From assembly GCA_028622995.1 (NCBI GenBank), contig JAJQJQ010000003.1, positions 2,046,001 through 2,110,000 of the forward strand: a stretch of DNA of 64,000 nt, given 5' to 3'. The notes beneath the pieces are model-generated. The model was given only the letters and a program-made list of their open reading frames with translations. It did not search any database and was not told the origin of the DNA. The stretch comes from Panagrolaimus kolymaensis. Its lineage: Eukaryota > Nematoda > Chromadorea > Rhabditida > Panagrolaimidae. The position numbers were made by a program, and so were the translations under genes. Below, in pieces: positions 1 to 13,491 of the stretch (its first letter is position 1; every line of letters begins with the position of its first letter).

Positions 1-12
1 AAAATTATTTAC

Positions 13-3000
13 CTGATATTCTCCATCACCATTAACTCTGGATCTTGTGGTATTATTTGTGCGTGGTTGAGTATTATTCACTTTAATATTTTGTGTCACA
101 TTCGTCACTTGTGGAGGTCGTGCCAAATTATTATTCACTAATGGTGGAACTTTAAAATTCAAGGAATCATTCTTTTTGGGTGAAATACGATTATTATTTG
201 AATTTAAAATAGGTTGATTAAAATTTTTTGAATAATCAGTTAATATTCCATTTTGGCCATTAACAATTATATTTCCATTTGATCTTCCCATAGAAGAATT
301 TGAGGAAGATGAAGAAGCTGCAGTAGGACCTGGAGGCATTACGCCTTGCAAAGGTTTTTGTAAGGAAGCTTCCTTTTTCACAACGATGTCACCAAATCGT
401 TGTTGCTGTTGTTGATTTTGTTGTAAATTATTTAAATATGGAGAAAAAAACTTTAAAAATAATTCTTGATTTTGAGCCACAAAATTTTTATCATATACAC
501 CCGTTTTTAATAATGAATTTGTAAGTGTTGTATTATCTATAGATTTCACCGGTGCTGCTGCTGTTGCTGTTGAAGAAGTAACCACGTTATTAGTTAATAT
601 TTGTTGTCTTTGATGATCTTGTTGATATCCCGTTTTATTATTACTGATTATTGAGGAAGTTTGTTGTTGTAGTTGTTGGTGTTGTTGAGAAATAATAGGA
701 TTATTAGCGTTACGATGAACGGTAGTAAAATTATTTGTTTCAAACAACGATGGCGGAACAACAACAACGCCGCTCACGTTGCCGATGCCTTTAAAGGCAG
801 CAGCGACTGTAGAGGCAGCAGCTGCAGTATTAGTGGTGGCGGAATGCTTTTTAGACCTCTGAAATTGGATAGTTTTAATGCTTTTGTTTCAATACACCAT
901 ACGTATGTATATCAACATTTATATAAAAAAAGAAAAACACGGAACAGCATTAATTTTTTTTGTGGCTGCTGACTTCAGTATTTTTTTATTTTTCATCGAA
1001 AACTTTTAATTTAATAAAAACAAGAGACCATAAAATAAAATTTGTTGAAAATCCCTCATTTTAATATGTGTTCAAATAAAATAAAATGCAAGATTAACAA
1101 ATATTTTAGAGGATTCAATGAACAATGAATTCTCTTCAAAAATCAAAAATGATGAAAATGACATTGTGAGACGACAACCGTAATCTTTTTTGCCTTTTTT
1201 CAATTTTAAATTGAAAGCAATTATAGTATTATTTTTTTCTGAACATAAGACTTTCATATGAAAAAAAGAAAGACAGACACAAATTTAAAATAAAAAATAA
1301 AGACTAAACTAAATGAATGAGACATATGGAGAAAAAAATATTTTTGGGATACACCAACATTATTTTTGTTGATGAACCAACTTACTAACTAACTAAGACT
1401 GAAAGGAAAGCTTCTCGTCGTCTACGATTGTCATTTGGCATTACGTAAGTAAAAAATAAAATAAAATAAAAAGCCAACTAACGAATACGACGACGCGCTT
1501 CGTCGTTGTCTCGATTCCCATCATCATTGCATCGCATGGTTTTTGTTGTTTGCGTTAAAAAAAATAAAATAAAGCGAGCAAGAGAGGCAACAACGCAAGA
1601 ACAGCAGCCACGAGATGATGATGATCATCATCGATGGAATGAAAGTAGTGGTGGTTGTTTGATAGTTGGTGGTGCTTCGGAAGGAATAAAAAAAAGGGGA
1701 TAAAAGAAGAAAATAAGGAGAGAAGAAGAAAGAAAGAAAAAATGCGGCTCTATTGATTTAAAATATGGAGAGGTTTATTTTTCTCTTTACATATATATGC
1801 ACAACATACATTCTCTATTCACATATAAGAAGATATGACACACAAATATACACAGCCACAACCACGAAAAAGATTCTTTCTTGCAGTTTTTATTATTAAA
1901 AGAATTTTTAACAGGAAATTTGTAGTGTTTAAAATATTTTTTAACTTAGCTCATATTGTTAGAAGAAAAAAAAATGTAGCATTAGTCTTGTCGGAAATGT
2001 GAAAAGCTCTTTTTGGTTGTCATGAAGCAACAATGTGTTTTTTTACAGAGGAAAATGGAATTCCTTTTTTGCATATTTTCTTAATAAATTACAGCTTTTT
2101 TATTGTGGGTTTTTTCTTTGAAGAAACTTTAATATTTTAATATTTTTAACAACAAGGAAGAAAATACTTCTCATCATAAACAAAAAAAATAAGTAGGACA
2201 TGAGACTTTTTTCTTTCTTTTCTTTTTAACTGTCATTTTTAACATTTCAACCTTCAAAGTTTTTCCCATCTTTTCTCCTTGACTGGCAATAGTAAGGCAT
2301 TACTTTTTTTTGTTGTTGGTGGTAGCGGCGTATACGTCGCTCGGATAAGCGAAGAAGAACAAAAAATTTCTATGGAAAGCTCCAAAAAAAAGAATATATA
2401 AAGAAAAAATAAATATGTTTGCGTTGTGAGAGAGAATCGACATATTTTAACGTCCTTCATTTTATGTGAGTGGTGTATAGCGTGACCATCACCACTATGC
2501 ACACAAGACAGCGGCGGCAAAAAAAATATATAGAAGGAAGTAATGCTTCTTCATTTTCTTCTTTTTCCACACACGCGTTATATTTTTTTGAAAGGGAGTA
2601 TTCGGCAAGGCAACACGCGCATTCAAAATCTATCTCTTCATGAAAATACACCAGCTCCACCACTATCGTTCCAGTTGAAAAGGAATAAAAATGAAAGAAG
2701 AATTAGTTCGAGTTTTAGCCGTTCTTTTTTTTGTTAGTAAAAAAAATTTTGTTTGACATATAAAATTTTCAAAATTATCAACAACAAAAATATATAAACT
2801 ACTTTTATGGAGGATAAAGTTCTTATAAAAGATAGGAGTCATGTTTTATTATTTTTTTCGATGTGTTTTTATAAATGCATGTTACTCATTTCTATTAGCA
2901 ACTTTCCATTAAAAATTAGCTAAACTTTTTAGAGAAAAAAGGGAAAAATGTGATGCTTTTTACCATTATTTTTCATTCTTTTTTTTCTGAAAACGGTATG

Positions 3001-4252
3001 TCTCACAAAGAAAAAAGCATTCATATCAGTTTTTTGCCAAAATGAATTATACAAAAGAAGAAGAAAAATGTGTTTTAGAGAAGAAAAAGAAAAAGGCAAA
3101 AAAATAGGAAGTATAAAGAGAGGAAGTATCGTAATTTTTTTTACTTCCTTTTGTGTAAAATAAAAAGTGTTAAAATGATAAAATAAAATAAAAGTAGTCA
3201 GTGATGTCTAATACTTAAAAAATCTTTCCAAAATCATTCCAAAATGAAGCATTTTAAAAAAGTTAATTCTATAATTAGCGATAAAAGACATCGGTTATGG
3301 AAAAGATGGTGTCTTTCTTGACAATTTTCACCTCGGAGAGTTTTATAAAATAAAATAGTCAATCACACACACAAACAGACACATAAACTCTAACGAAAAA
3401 ATCTAGAATGGAAACTTTTTTCTCAATTTTAAATGCAGACAAAAATTTTTGTCAGTCACATACAAAAGCGAAAAGGCGCTGTATTCGTGAGCAGCCCAAG
3501 GGTCATCAGAACATCATCTGAGTGAAGAACAAAAAATAAAAATGAAGTAGAATAAAGACTATTGAACAAAAAATTTTTAATGAAACAAAAAAAATGAAAA
3601 AAATTTAGATTTAAGAAAAGTTTAATACTGTTTTTTTCTCAAAATGCTTTTTCATAGATGAAATACAAAAAAGATAGGTAAAAAAAGCAACGAAATAACT
3701 TACATTTGTAGGATTTTGTTGTGGTTTGAAAGAAGAATACTGTAGCGGTAACCTCTTTAAAGTATCAAAAGCAGATAAATTCGAAAAATTTGTATGAGAT
3801 TGAGAATCCAATAATTTATTTCCAAATAATAATACTACTTCTTCTTCGTTGGTTGTGGAAGAGCTTGTACTGCTACTCGTATCACAATTTCCTCCGCTAC
3901 TTGTACTTGAGCCAGCTGATGTGGCAGCAAGAGATCCCAAAGATGGCACAGAATTTAAACAAGGACCAGAATAATTTTCTTCTCCACAACTTATTTCACT
4001 ACACCCGTAATTATTATTTTTTGATGATGTTGAAGCAATAACAGATGTGGAAGATTCAATATTTTGGTGATGATAATTTTGTATTCTTGAATTATTTCCA
4101 ATTTGATGACAAAATGCACCACCACTACTTCCTTTTAATTTTTTAGATGGCGGTGGCTTTGATAATGTATTTGTACTTCTTTTTCTTTTATTAATATTAT
4201 TATCGGCACGCTGACACTGCTGTAGTCGGGTTATGACTTTTCCAGCGGGCAT
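13..4252 (-). CDS. hpk-1: Probable homeodomain-interacting protein kinase (HIPK), N-terminal exons only
   Basis: Two exons are visible on the minus strand: 3704-4252 (183 codons from ATG at 4252, opening MPAGKVITRL) and 13-858 (282 codons), joined in phase 0 across a 2.8-kb intron. The second exon ends in GDGEYQ followed by GTAAAT at the window edge. HIPK proteins have a long disordered N-terminus ending in an (E/D)GDYQ-type motif directly before the kinase domain, and a KKLK basic patch near the N-terminus; here PPPSKKLKG is seen at about residue 45. The rest is Ser-, Asn- and Gln-rich low complexity. HIPKs are nuclear serine/threonine kinases acting in stress and transcription control. No catalytic residue lies inside the window, so the call rests on these short motifs and the domain boundary. 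An acceptor-like TTTTTAG upstream of the ATG may be a trans-splice site. Another Q/N-rich nuclear protein remains possible. Confidence 0.5.
859..3703 (-). other. Long intron of the HIPK-like gene
   Basis: Minus-strand donor AAT|GTAAGT at 3703 and acceptor TTTCAG ending at 859. The interval is AT-rich with many T/A runs and no convincing coding exon on either strand. Short open frames here (for example 1506-1703 plus and 2254-2520 minus) are Lys/Phe/Ser homopolymer-like translations of poly-purine tracts. It is much longer than the typical 45-nt introns of the neighbours, so it may hold regulatory sequence, but I recognise none. Confidence 0.5.
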
Positions 4253-7200
4253 ACCCTCGTTAATCAGCGGCACTGCTCAAAATTGCTTGAGCACTTGCCG
4301 CTGCTAAAAATGGAAAAAATCAAGGTTAACTAGAATAGAATTTTCAATACATTTCAAAGCTCAAAAAAATAATCGCAGCACACGCATGAGTTTATATTGA
4401 TTAGAAAATTGGGTCTTTGATGATGGGGCGATATGAGAGAGGGCATACATAAATGGGGGCTCATAAAGGAGAAGAAAAAAAGAAAGAAATAAGGTAAAAT
4501 GAAAACGGAACAATGCTGACTGAGACAATAAAAATTTTAACATTAAAAAACGGGTGTTTAAGGTAACTTTAGAGGTATACGGTATTATAGCAACAACCAA
4601 CATCGAAAAATAATTTAAAAGGGGAAAAAATATAAAATAAAAGAAGGGCTAATACATACCAACGACAACTGGAAATCAGACTCATTTTGATTCTGAGTTG
4701 TCAGACCTTCTTTCTCTCTCACCCCTTTTTTTTCGTTTCTCATCGTCAAAGAAGAAGAAAATGAAACGAAAAAGGGAGAGGAAAAAAGGTTTTGTTCAAA
4801 ATGTGGTGCTAGAGCTCGCTCGCCTCACCTCGTCGTCGCCGCCACCAGTTCGTTTTCGTTCTTCTTTCCAAAAAAAAAATTTTTTTTCGCTACACTCTTT
4901 TTCACCATAGTTTTTCTTCTCTTTCTTCTTGGTGCACCAAAAAAAATAAAGGGAAGAGATGAGATGGAAAAAAAGGGGAGCGACAACGAATCAACTTCTC
5001 TTCGGAGGCGGTGGAAAAGGCGTGGTTCGCCCCCTGCTAGCATTAGCAGGCATTAGTCTTCGTCGTAGTACGTCGATAGTTGCGCGCTATGCGGGCGAAA
5101 ATTTTGCTGTCGCCAGCAAGAAAAAAAAAGACGAAGAGAAAGAACAACCACTTTTCTTCTTTTCATTTTTTTCTATATTTCATTGCTCGCGGACGAACAA
5201 CGAGCGAAGTACAATGTTTAGAAATAAAGCAGCTAAAACCACCACCAGCACTACCGCTGATTGGTAAAGGATGGTGTTGGTAAGAAAAAAAGAAAAAAAT
5301 GTTGATGAATGGCGAAGTCTTAGTCTGGCACACATTAGAATGAAAGTTTTTTTCTATTGAAATTATCTGATTCATTAATTCTTCTTTTTTTTTTTTGAGA
5401 GAGAAAAAAGGCCAACAAAAAAATTTATAAGAAAAAAATGACTTTTTCCTTTCATTCTAAAACTTTTTTATTGATTGAAAAACCGCCACACTTTTGATCT
5501 TTTTTTTTCTTCGCTCTTTTGTTCCGGTTCTTTTTTGTTCTTAATTTTTCTGTTTTTATTTTTTTACTTTGCCAGGGAAAAAACTGTGGCATACTATAGT
5601 TTTTTTTCTCAACACTAAAATAAATTAAGCTTTTGCGTCATTCCTGTTGTGAAAAAGGTGTTTTTTCCTTCGTTTTAGTAATTAGGTTTCTAAAAAAATC
5701 TTTGAAGTCAGTATTTGTCACATTTACATACATTAATCATTTACTCAAATAAAAATAAAAATAAAAGAATTTTATTAAAATTTAATTTTTTTATTTCTAC
5801 GGTAATGATCGTTGCTTTAGTTCTCTATTTTTTTTATCAAACATGTGTTAGAAAATTCATCATTGTATGTATGTGTGTGGACTAATGACGCGCGTGTTTT
5901 ATTGACGTTAGTTAACACACAAACACATACACGAAACGAAGCCTTTCCTTTGGCTCGCTTTGCTTTAATAAATCTCAAAAACCAGAATTATATATATATA
6001 AAACTTTTTTCTGCCTAAAAATTTAATTCTTTATTCGTTTATTATTTTATGGTAAATTATTTTTTTACTTTTGCTTACAAAAATACGTGTATTTTCGAAA
6101 AAAGTTTATAAACAAAAGAAAGGAAATTTTTTGGTTACTGTTGGACAAAAAACACAAACAAGACATAAGAGTCTTTCAACAACAAAAAAAAGTTGGTTGA
6201 CGCATTTCCTTGTTAATTTTTATTATACATCACTCTGTCAGGGAATTTCATTGATTTCAGCATTTTGATGAAAAATAAAAAACACAAAAATGTAAATTAA
6301 TCTTTTTGAAATAAAAGAAAAATAGAAGATTAGCTTTTAGATGCCAGATAAAAATTCATAGCTGCTTTTTTTGAAAGAATTAGTCTTTAGTTGATTAATC
6401 ATTCGATGTGTTGTTTCATTCAAAGGAGCAATTAATCAAGGTCTCTCTTTTAAATTTGATAAATACTCTTTTTTTCTTTCACAAGTAACCTCTTTTTTTG
6501 TGAGCCGCAACTAACTTAAATTTTTTATTATAAAATTTTTTAAAAGGTTAACCAATTACTTCCTTTTTTCTTTTTTTCCACCTACATATATTTTTTTTAT
6601 TAATTATAAAATTAAACAATTTTTTTTACTACAAAGTCTTACTGTAAAGTTTTGTCATGTTTTTTTTATTGAATTTGTTTCAATTGAAAAAAAACCAGCA
6701 ATTTTTTTTCACAGACGAAATATTATCTAAAAAAATTTTCTATGGTAAAAAATATTATAAAGCAAGTTGAAAATTCTAAAAGCAAATATGAATATTACTA
6801 GCAAAAAATGGAATTGCAATTAAACTGAATAAAATAAATCGATAAAAAAGAATCATTATTTTAAAAAATATGTTGTTGGAAAAAAGATCACAAGATATCG
6901 CATGGAATTAAATTATTTTGTATGCAAAGTCATCATCCTTCGACATCCTTTCTATTTATATTTTTTTGCAAGGAGATGTCGCATGATATTGTTAGTATTA
7001 GCAATAATATTATTTTTCAAAAAAAATCTATAAAAAACAAAAGTAATCATTTTTGAAAAACAGCTTTCCAGAGGGCTAAAATAAGACATAAGACATATAA
7101 GCTAAGTTATTAAATTTGTTTATCAACACGTTGCAATTTAAATTTGCATCAAACGTAAAATCTTTAGCTGGTAATTAACAATAAATCCTTTAAAGTCCAT

Positions 7201-7691
7201 GTTTACAAAAATTACTGTTTGATGTTTGAAAACGAAAAATGCCAAAGAAAAAAAATTAAACAAAAAATAGAAAATAAAAATTACTCTTTTCCCAAAACAC
7301 TTAAAAATAAGAGATTTTTAACATTCTTTTTGTCACATGAAAATATCTAAATATCGACATTTGCAGACATTAGAATTATCCGATTAATTGTTTGATGCTT
7401 TGATATTTTTTTTTATAAAAAAAAATTAAAAGCACCACTTCAAAAAGGGAAAAAAAGAAAGGGGTTTGTTTTAAGCGAATTAACAATATTTCGAATATAT
7501 TAAATTTATGAACAAGTTATAATAACCAAGAATCTTCAAGTGAAAAACTTTTATAAAAATTTCTGGAAATTTTTTTTGATAATTTTCCTAATATTTTTTT
7601 GTTATGAGTAATAAACTTTCTTTAAATTTAAAATTTTCTTTATTTTGTTCGACAAAGGAAAAAGAAGCTTTTGTAAATATAAATTGAAAAA
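4253..7691. other. Intergenic region upstream of the HIPK-like gene, no gene seen
   Basis: This 3.4-kb stretch lies between the HIPK-like start and the 3' end of the Rab gene, both on the minus strand. It is dominated by T-runs and A-runs with some GC-richer patches near 4800-5300. Short open frames there (4698-4910, 4959-5267 plus; 4825-5043 minus) overlap on both strands and translate purine/pyrimidine tracts, so I do not call them genes. A region at 5869-5934 has loosely complementary GTATGTGTGTG and CACAAACACATAC flanking TGACGTTA; its meaning is unknown. Confidence 0.4.
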
Positions 7692-8488
<797 letters not shown>

Positions 8489-11400
8489 CTAAAAAAGATA
8501 AATAATTCTTTTTTCTCACGATTTAAAAAAATATTTTTTTTCTCTAAATGTTCGAAAGAAGCTTAATAAATGAGATCAAAAACTAAATTATTTTGATATT
8601 GAAAAAATTACTACTTTATTTTTTTTAAATTCCATTTGAGTGCCAGAATAGTAATTCAGACGATTTTTTCTCGATTATTTTGTAGAAAAATGGATCACTG
8701 TTTTATCTTTAGTTTCAAATCAACTTTTTTCAAAAAACAAAGAATTCATTTTTTATTTTCATTTTGTTTTCCCTTGTAACTTTTATTTCTTTTTATTGAA
8801 GCTCCTTTTTCCCATCACAAACATTGCCACCGGCCGTTATTGGCCACTTTTCTAAGATTAAGAACCGCATGCTTACAAATAAAAAAAAGCCCAAGTAATT
8901 GCCGACGTTTTTTTTTTGCTGCTTTCAATTGAAGAAAAGAGAGGCGCCAAAAGATGCTTGAATATGGAGGAACACTAAGCACAAAAGCTTTAAAGGTTTC
9001 ATTTTGGCATACACTTATTTGTTCAAGAGAAGAAAAAGAAGGAAAAGAATGAGAAAAATGACAAGAGCATGCTTCACCATCGTCATTTTTTTTTATCGAA
9101 GAAAAAAAAACAGCAGGTTCTTCATTCTCCAATAACAAAACAAAAAAATGGCGATGACAATGTTTTTTTTTCTTTTTCATAAAATCAGGCAATCCAAAAA
9201 AGAAGAGCAAACTGAAGAAAAAAGATGTAAATGCAATGGCTTCTAATGGGTATTTGCCTTCATTTTTTAAGTAGAATCTTAAGTTGAATTTAATGTATAT
9301 TTTTTCTTCTTCTCTTGAGTTTAGGTACTTCTTTCAGCCATAAATTTTAAAAAAGGAAAGAAATTGGCTTTAGAAGAAAGAAAAGTTACATTTTGCATCT
9401 TTTTTTCTTTTTGCTGAGTAAATAACTACTACTTTCGTTTTATAAACTTCTAACGCTTTAAAAAAATAATAATTGAATTCCCATCTCTGAAACATATTTA
9501 TGCATTTTTATCTCATTTCTTTGTATGGGTTGAAAATCCCGAAGATGAAAGCTTTTTCACACTTAAAGAAAAAGAAGAAGACTTTATACTTATTTTCGCA
9601 AAAATGAAGAAAAAGAAAAATTCGAATATGGGCACGTCTTTAAAAAAAGTAAAAGCAATTCGAATGAATTCAATTTCCCATTATGCAGCAGAAGTATACA
9701 TACTTTGTACATAGACCAATCATCTCATCTCACATCTTTTAAGCTAGCTAGCTTCACACCGCCGTTTTCTGACGTTTTGGAAATATATGTTTTTTTTTGG
9801 TAAAAGTTTTCCCTCACTTATAAGCACCTGAATGGCATCACATTGAAACTGGAGACATGAATAACCCTCATTTATATAAAAAATGGGGAAATAGAATTCC
9901 GGCTTATGACATTTATATCGAAAAAGTTTCTTATTGAATGGAAAAAAAATAAATGTTTCTAAAGTAGACAAAAAGCTAAAGTATTGCAAATGTATATAAC
10001 CTTTATCCATCCTATTTGAAAAATGAGCTAATTAACCATCTTTTATTCCTTCTCTCTCTTCTTTTCATGTGATTTCTAAAAGTAGCTTATTCTTTCAAGT
10101 TTTTCTTCTAAAAAAAAGTCCATTGCAATTTTTTGTTTGTAAAGAAAAGGTTGAAGAGCCTCAATTGTTACATGTTATTTTCAGCAGAATAATAGATGAG
10201 TTAAACAGATTTTCGAATGAACCTCTTTTGAAAAGAAACCAACCTTAGAATGTTGCACATTTTCACAAAAAAAGATGAAAAGAAAAAAAACGAAGAAAAA
10301 AATAATAAAGCATTATGACCGAAAACGGTGCTACTTTTAGGGTGGTAGTATTAGAAATAGTAATTACTTCAACTTAGCTTCCTCACTTATTTATTCTATT
10401 CAAACATCTCATTATTTAACGTACCTACAAAAAGTTAAAAAAAATGTGTTTAAAAGCGCATTTAACAAAAAAAAAACATGAGTGAGGGATGCTTAACGCA
10501 ATTGGATGCCAATTATCACTTTGCCCTGAATGCTCTTCTCACAAAATTTTAAAGAAATAAAAATTCATTTGTATGCAAAAATAATAAATAACAAAAAATA
10601 TAATGCAGTATGTCCCAGTCGAATTCAATGCCAAACATCTGATCACACATATACCCTTTTTCTCTTTCTTCGTGAATGTTGTAAAAAGAAAATGCAAAAA
10701 TGCAAAGCTCCCGCGGGACATCCTTTTTGCTTCTGTTGTTGGATTTGGTTTTTTAAGTTAAAAATAAAGTCTATTTTTTATATTTCAAAAAAATAAATGT
10801 CTTGGAAACAAAAAGTATGAACTTACAGTAAATGAAAAATGTGCATCAGAAAATAATGAAGGCTTTTTTTGTAAAGTTCCACGCATTATTAAAAATAGAT
10901 TATATCAAATTAAATATAGCCAAAAAAAATCAGTCGTTAGTCAATTTGCAAAAGCAAACAAGAAATAGCTGCTTTAAAATCTGCGTTCACGTTATGAAAA
11001 TAGAAAGAAGAAGACGAGAAAAAAATAGAAAAAATGAAAGTACTAACAAACGAAAAAAGGCGGGACTCTTCCGTGAGCCACAACATAATGCTCTCCTCCA
11101 ACCATAAATGCAGTAGTAGCACTATGCTTGAAAGAAAAAAAGCGGCTCTTTAATTTTCTAAAAAAAGAAATTCTGAAAAGCATCTACATATGTATTGGCA
11201 TTGCTTTTAAGCATTGTCTAAAAGGAACAAAAAACAAACGTGGAATACAAAAAATAGATAAAATCCTTAAAAATAAACTGCCTCCTTAAATTTTAAGAAA
11301 GGTGTCCAAAAAATTAACTCATTTTGACTTCTAAAATTTTTAATTGGTTTAATTTATTTAATAATAAAATTTTTTAATGAAGTAATGTCAAAAGAAAAAA

Positions 11401-11869
11401 GATTATAAAAAATTATCCATTTTTGCTTTGAAGCACAAAACTTTTTTCACCTAAAAGCCTATTTTTTTGTAAGAGATTCTCAAGTATAACAAACCAGGCA
11501 TATTATATTTTACAAGAAAAGCTCAGTATATACACAGCCCTTGAGGGCATGCATTATGATTTGTTAGGTCATTTGTCCATATTTAAGAAGATAATAAAAT
11601 TGATTTGTTTTTTTTGTATGATATTTCTTTGTAGTGATTGTAGTAACACAGTCATGCTTTTTGCGCGCCAAACCAAACATTAATAATCTACTGAGTTGTT
11701 TGTGACTATGAAAAAAAAAATTTCTTTGGTCTAAAAAGAGATTAACTTATGGAAATTATTGTATTTTTTAGGGACTTCAAAAACGTTATTTGTGCTAACA
11801 ATAAAGCCAAATTATTTATTTCATTAACCAATTTACTCTTTTTTAGAATTTCCCAAATCCAAACCAATC
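8489..11869. other. Non-coding stretch holding the missing Rab 5' exon and upstream DNA of the orphan gene
   Basis: A 3.4-kb AT-rich region with no open frame I accept as a gene. The Rab gene must have at least one short coding exon here or further upstream (acceptor at 8489-8490), but no donor plus start codon was convincing. The right end is the promoter side of the interrupted plus-strand gene. The longest open frame, 8815-9210 minus, is a Phe/Lys-rich translation of T-runs. Confidence 0.35.
11841..11846 (+). promoter_or_regulatory. Probable trans-splice acceptor of the interrupted orphan gene
   Basis: TTTTTTAG ends at 11846, 23 nt before the ATG at 11870, after a T-rich tract. With no coding exon upstream, this is best read as a spliced-leader acceptor. 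It supports 11870 as the authentic start, now cut off from the rest of the gene by the insertion. Confidence 0.5.
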
Positions 11870-11921
11870 ATGTCGCCGTTTGAAATCCCTGATAACCTTT
11901 GTGAACAATATAAAGCGGCTA

Positions 11922-12375
11922 CACGGAAAAAAAAATGTTCGTAAACGAGTATCACCAGCAACGTTACAGGTAATGACATGTTCGTAAAATTGTCATTAGT
12001 TAATGACATGACAAAAAAAGTAATGTCATGACAAGAGAAGTAATGACATGACACAAAAAGTAATGACAAGAATTTTAATGACCAAAAAAGTAATGACATA
12101 GATTCAATTTGGTGTAAATTCGATTTGGTGTCAATATTTCGATTCTGTTATTTTTTTTGCTTGGCCATTTTTAGAAAATTGAAAAATGCAAATTTTTCAA
12201 AATATATGAAAACATTATTTTTTCTTCCGCTATCCGCTAGTTTTCTTTGATTTGCCCCATGAAAATTTTGAAAAAGACACAATTTGGAAATTTTTATAAA
12301 AAAATTTTATTACGTCAATACAAAAAACAAGTCAATTAACAAAAAACAAGTCAATACACAATACAAAGATGAAAT
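11922..12375 (+). repeat. Left inverted terminus of the 6.9-kb element
   Basis: Reverse-complementary to 18237-18836. It starts CACGGAAAAAAAA, then holds a tandem block (about 11950-12105) of TAATGACATGACA-like units, then a unique-like segment containing GGTGTAAATTCGATTTGGTG and TTCCGCTATCCGCTAG. It ends next to the stop codon of the minus-strand element gene (12384), so the terminus doubles as that gene's 3' UTR. Confidence 0.85.
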
Positions 12376-13491
12376 CAAAGAGGCTATTGATCTTCAACGT
12401 CGTAGCGGAATGCAATGGCATAATTCTTTGCTTTTCTATTTCCATTGTAGACAACATAAGTCAGCGAAGGCATTGTATCACGATGAAGAGCAGGATTGTG
12501 ACGGATGAGTGGACCACGATTGAATTTCAATTCATTGACGAAAAAGTCATCGATTTTATCATCAACATGTTGATCATGAAGAAGAGTGATGTTAGCTCCA
12601 ATAGCTGTTGCAGGTTCCAAGTACTAAAAAAATCAATGTAAATAAAGGATGAAAATATTAAAAATTAGACTTACACGAAAAACGTCATTGAAGTATTCCA
12701 AGTTTCAAGTCCGTTCAAAGCAAAGGAATACACGCTTGAGCTTTTGTGAGCGGAATCGTTTAGCAAAGTTCGAGAGGTTGATCAACAAAGTACGGTTGTC
12801 TGTATGTCGACAGTCGAATCTAAAAACAGAAAGTTGTAATGTTTTGATATTTGTAAAATAAACGTACTCAAAGTTTTCCAAGTCACAAAGATAACTTCCT
12901 TTTCCATCCAAGAAGTTTTCAAGTCTTCCACCAATATGAAGAGTGAATCGATGCATTGGAATGATTTCATCTTTGCAGGAAGACTTTGGACGAAAAGAAC
13001 TAGAGGACGGCTGCACCAGTTGCCACAAAAGCTTACCTAAAAACCAACATTCAGTAAATAGATAAAAAGATAATAACTTACTCTTTTGTCTTCTTCCCAG
13101 AAATTTTGCAAGCTTGAAAAACAACTCCTCAAATAATCACGTTCCATTTCGTTTTCAAGAAAATTTGATTTCACCATGACATACTTCGATGGACGGCACA
13201 AAGACATCATACGATTAAATTCTTGTGGCATAATTCGAGCACTTTCAAGATGTTCAAAGTCAAATTTGATATTTGTCCGCCGGAGAAAGATTTTCTTCAC
13301 CAATGGCTTTCCTGTAAAAAGAACACGATGGCGAAACATGAAGTCGGTTGAAACTGGGAAATCAAGTTTCATTACAGCACGTTCTTGAACCTAAAAAAAT
13401 ACATATAGTTGGAAAAAATCAACATAAAATAACTTACCACATCAACAACATCTTCTTTTTTGTTTCTCCCAAAGTCAAGGAAGATTTGGAT

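Noticed and set aside
4698..5283. Overlapping open frames on both strands upstream of the HIPK-like gene
   Set aside because: They translate purine/pyrimidine tracts, overlap each other, have no splice support and resemble no family.
8815..9210. 131-codon open frame on the minus strand, considered as the missing Rab 5' exon
   Set aside because: No donor leading into VMLLGDS and no Rab-like N-terminal sequence; composition follows T-runs.
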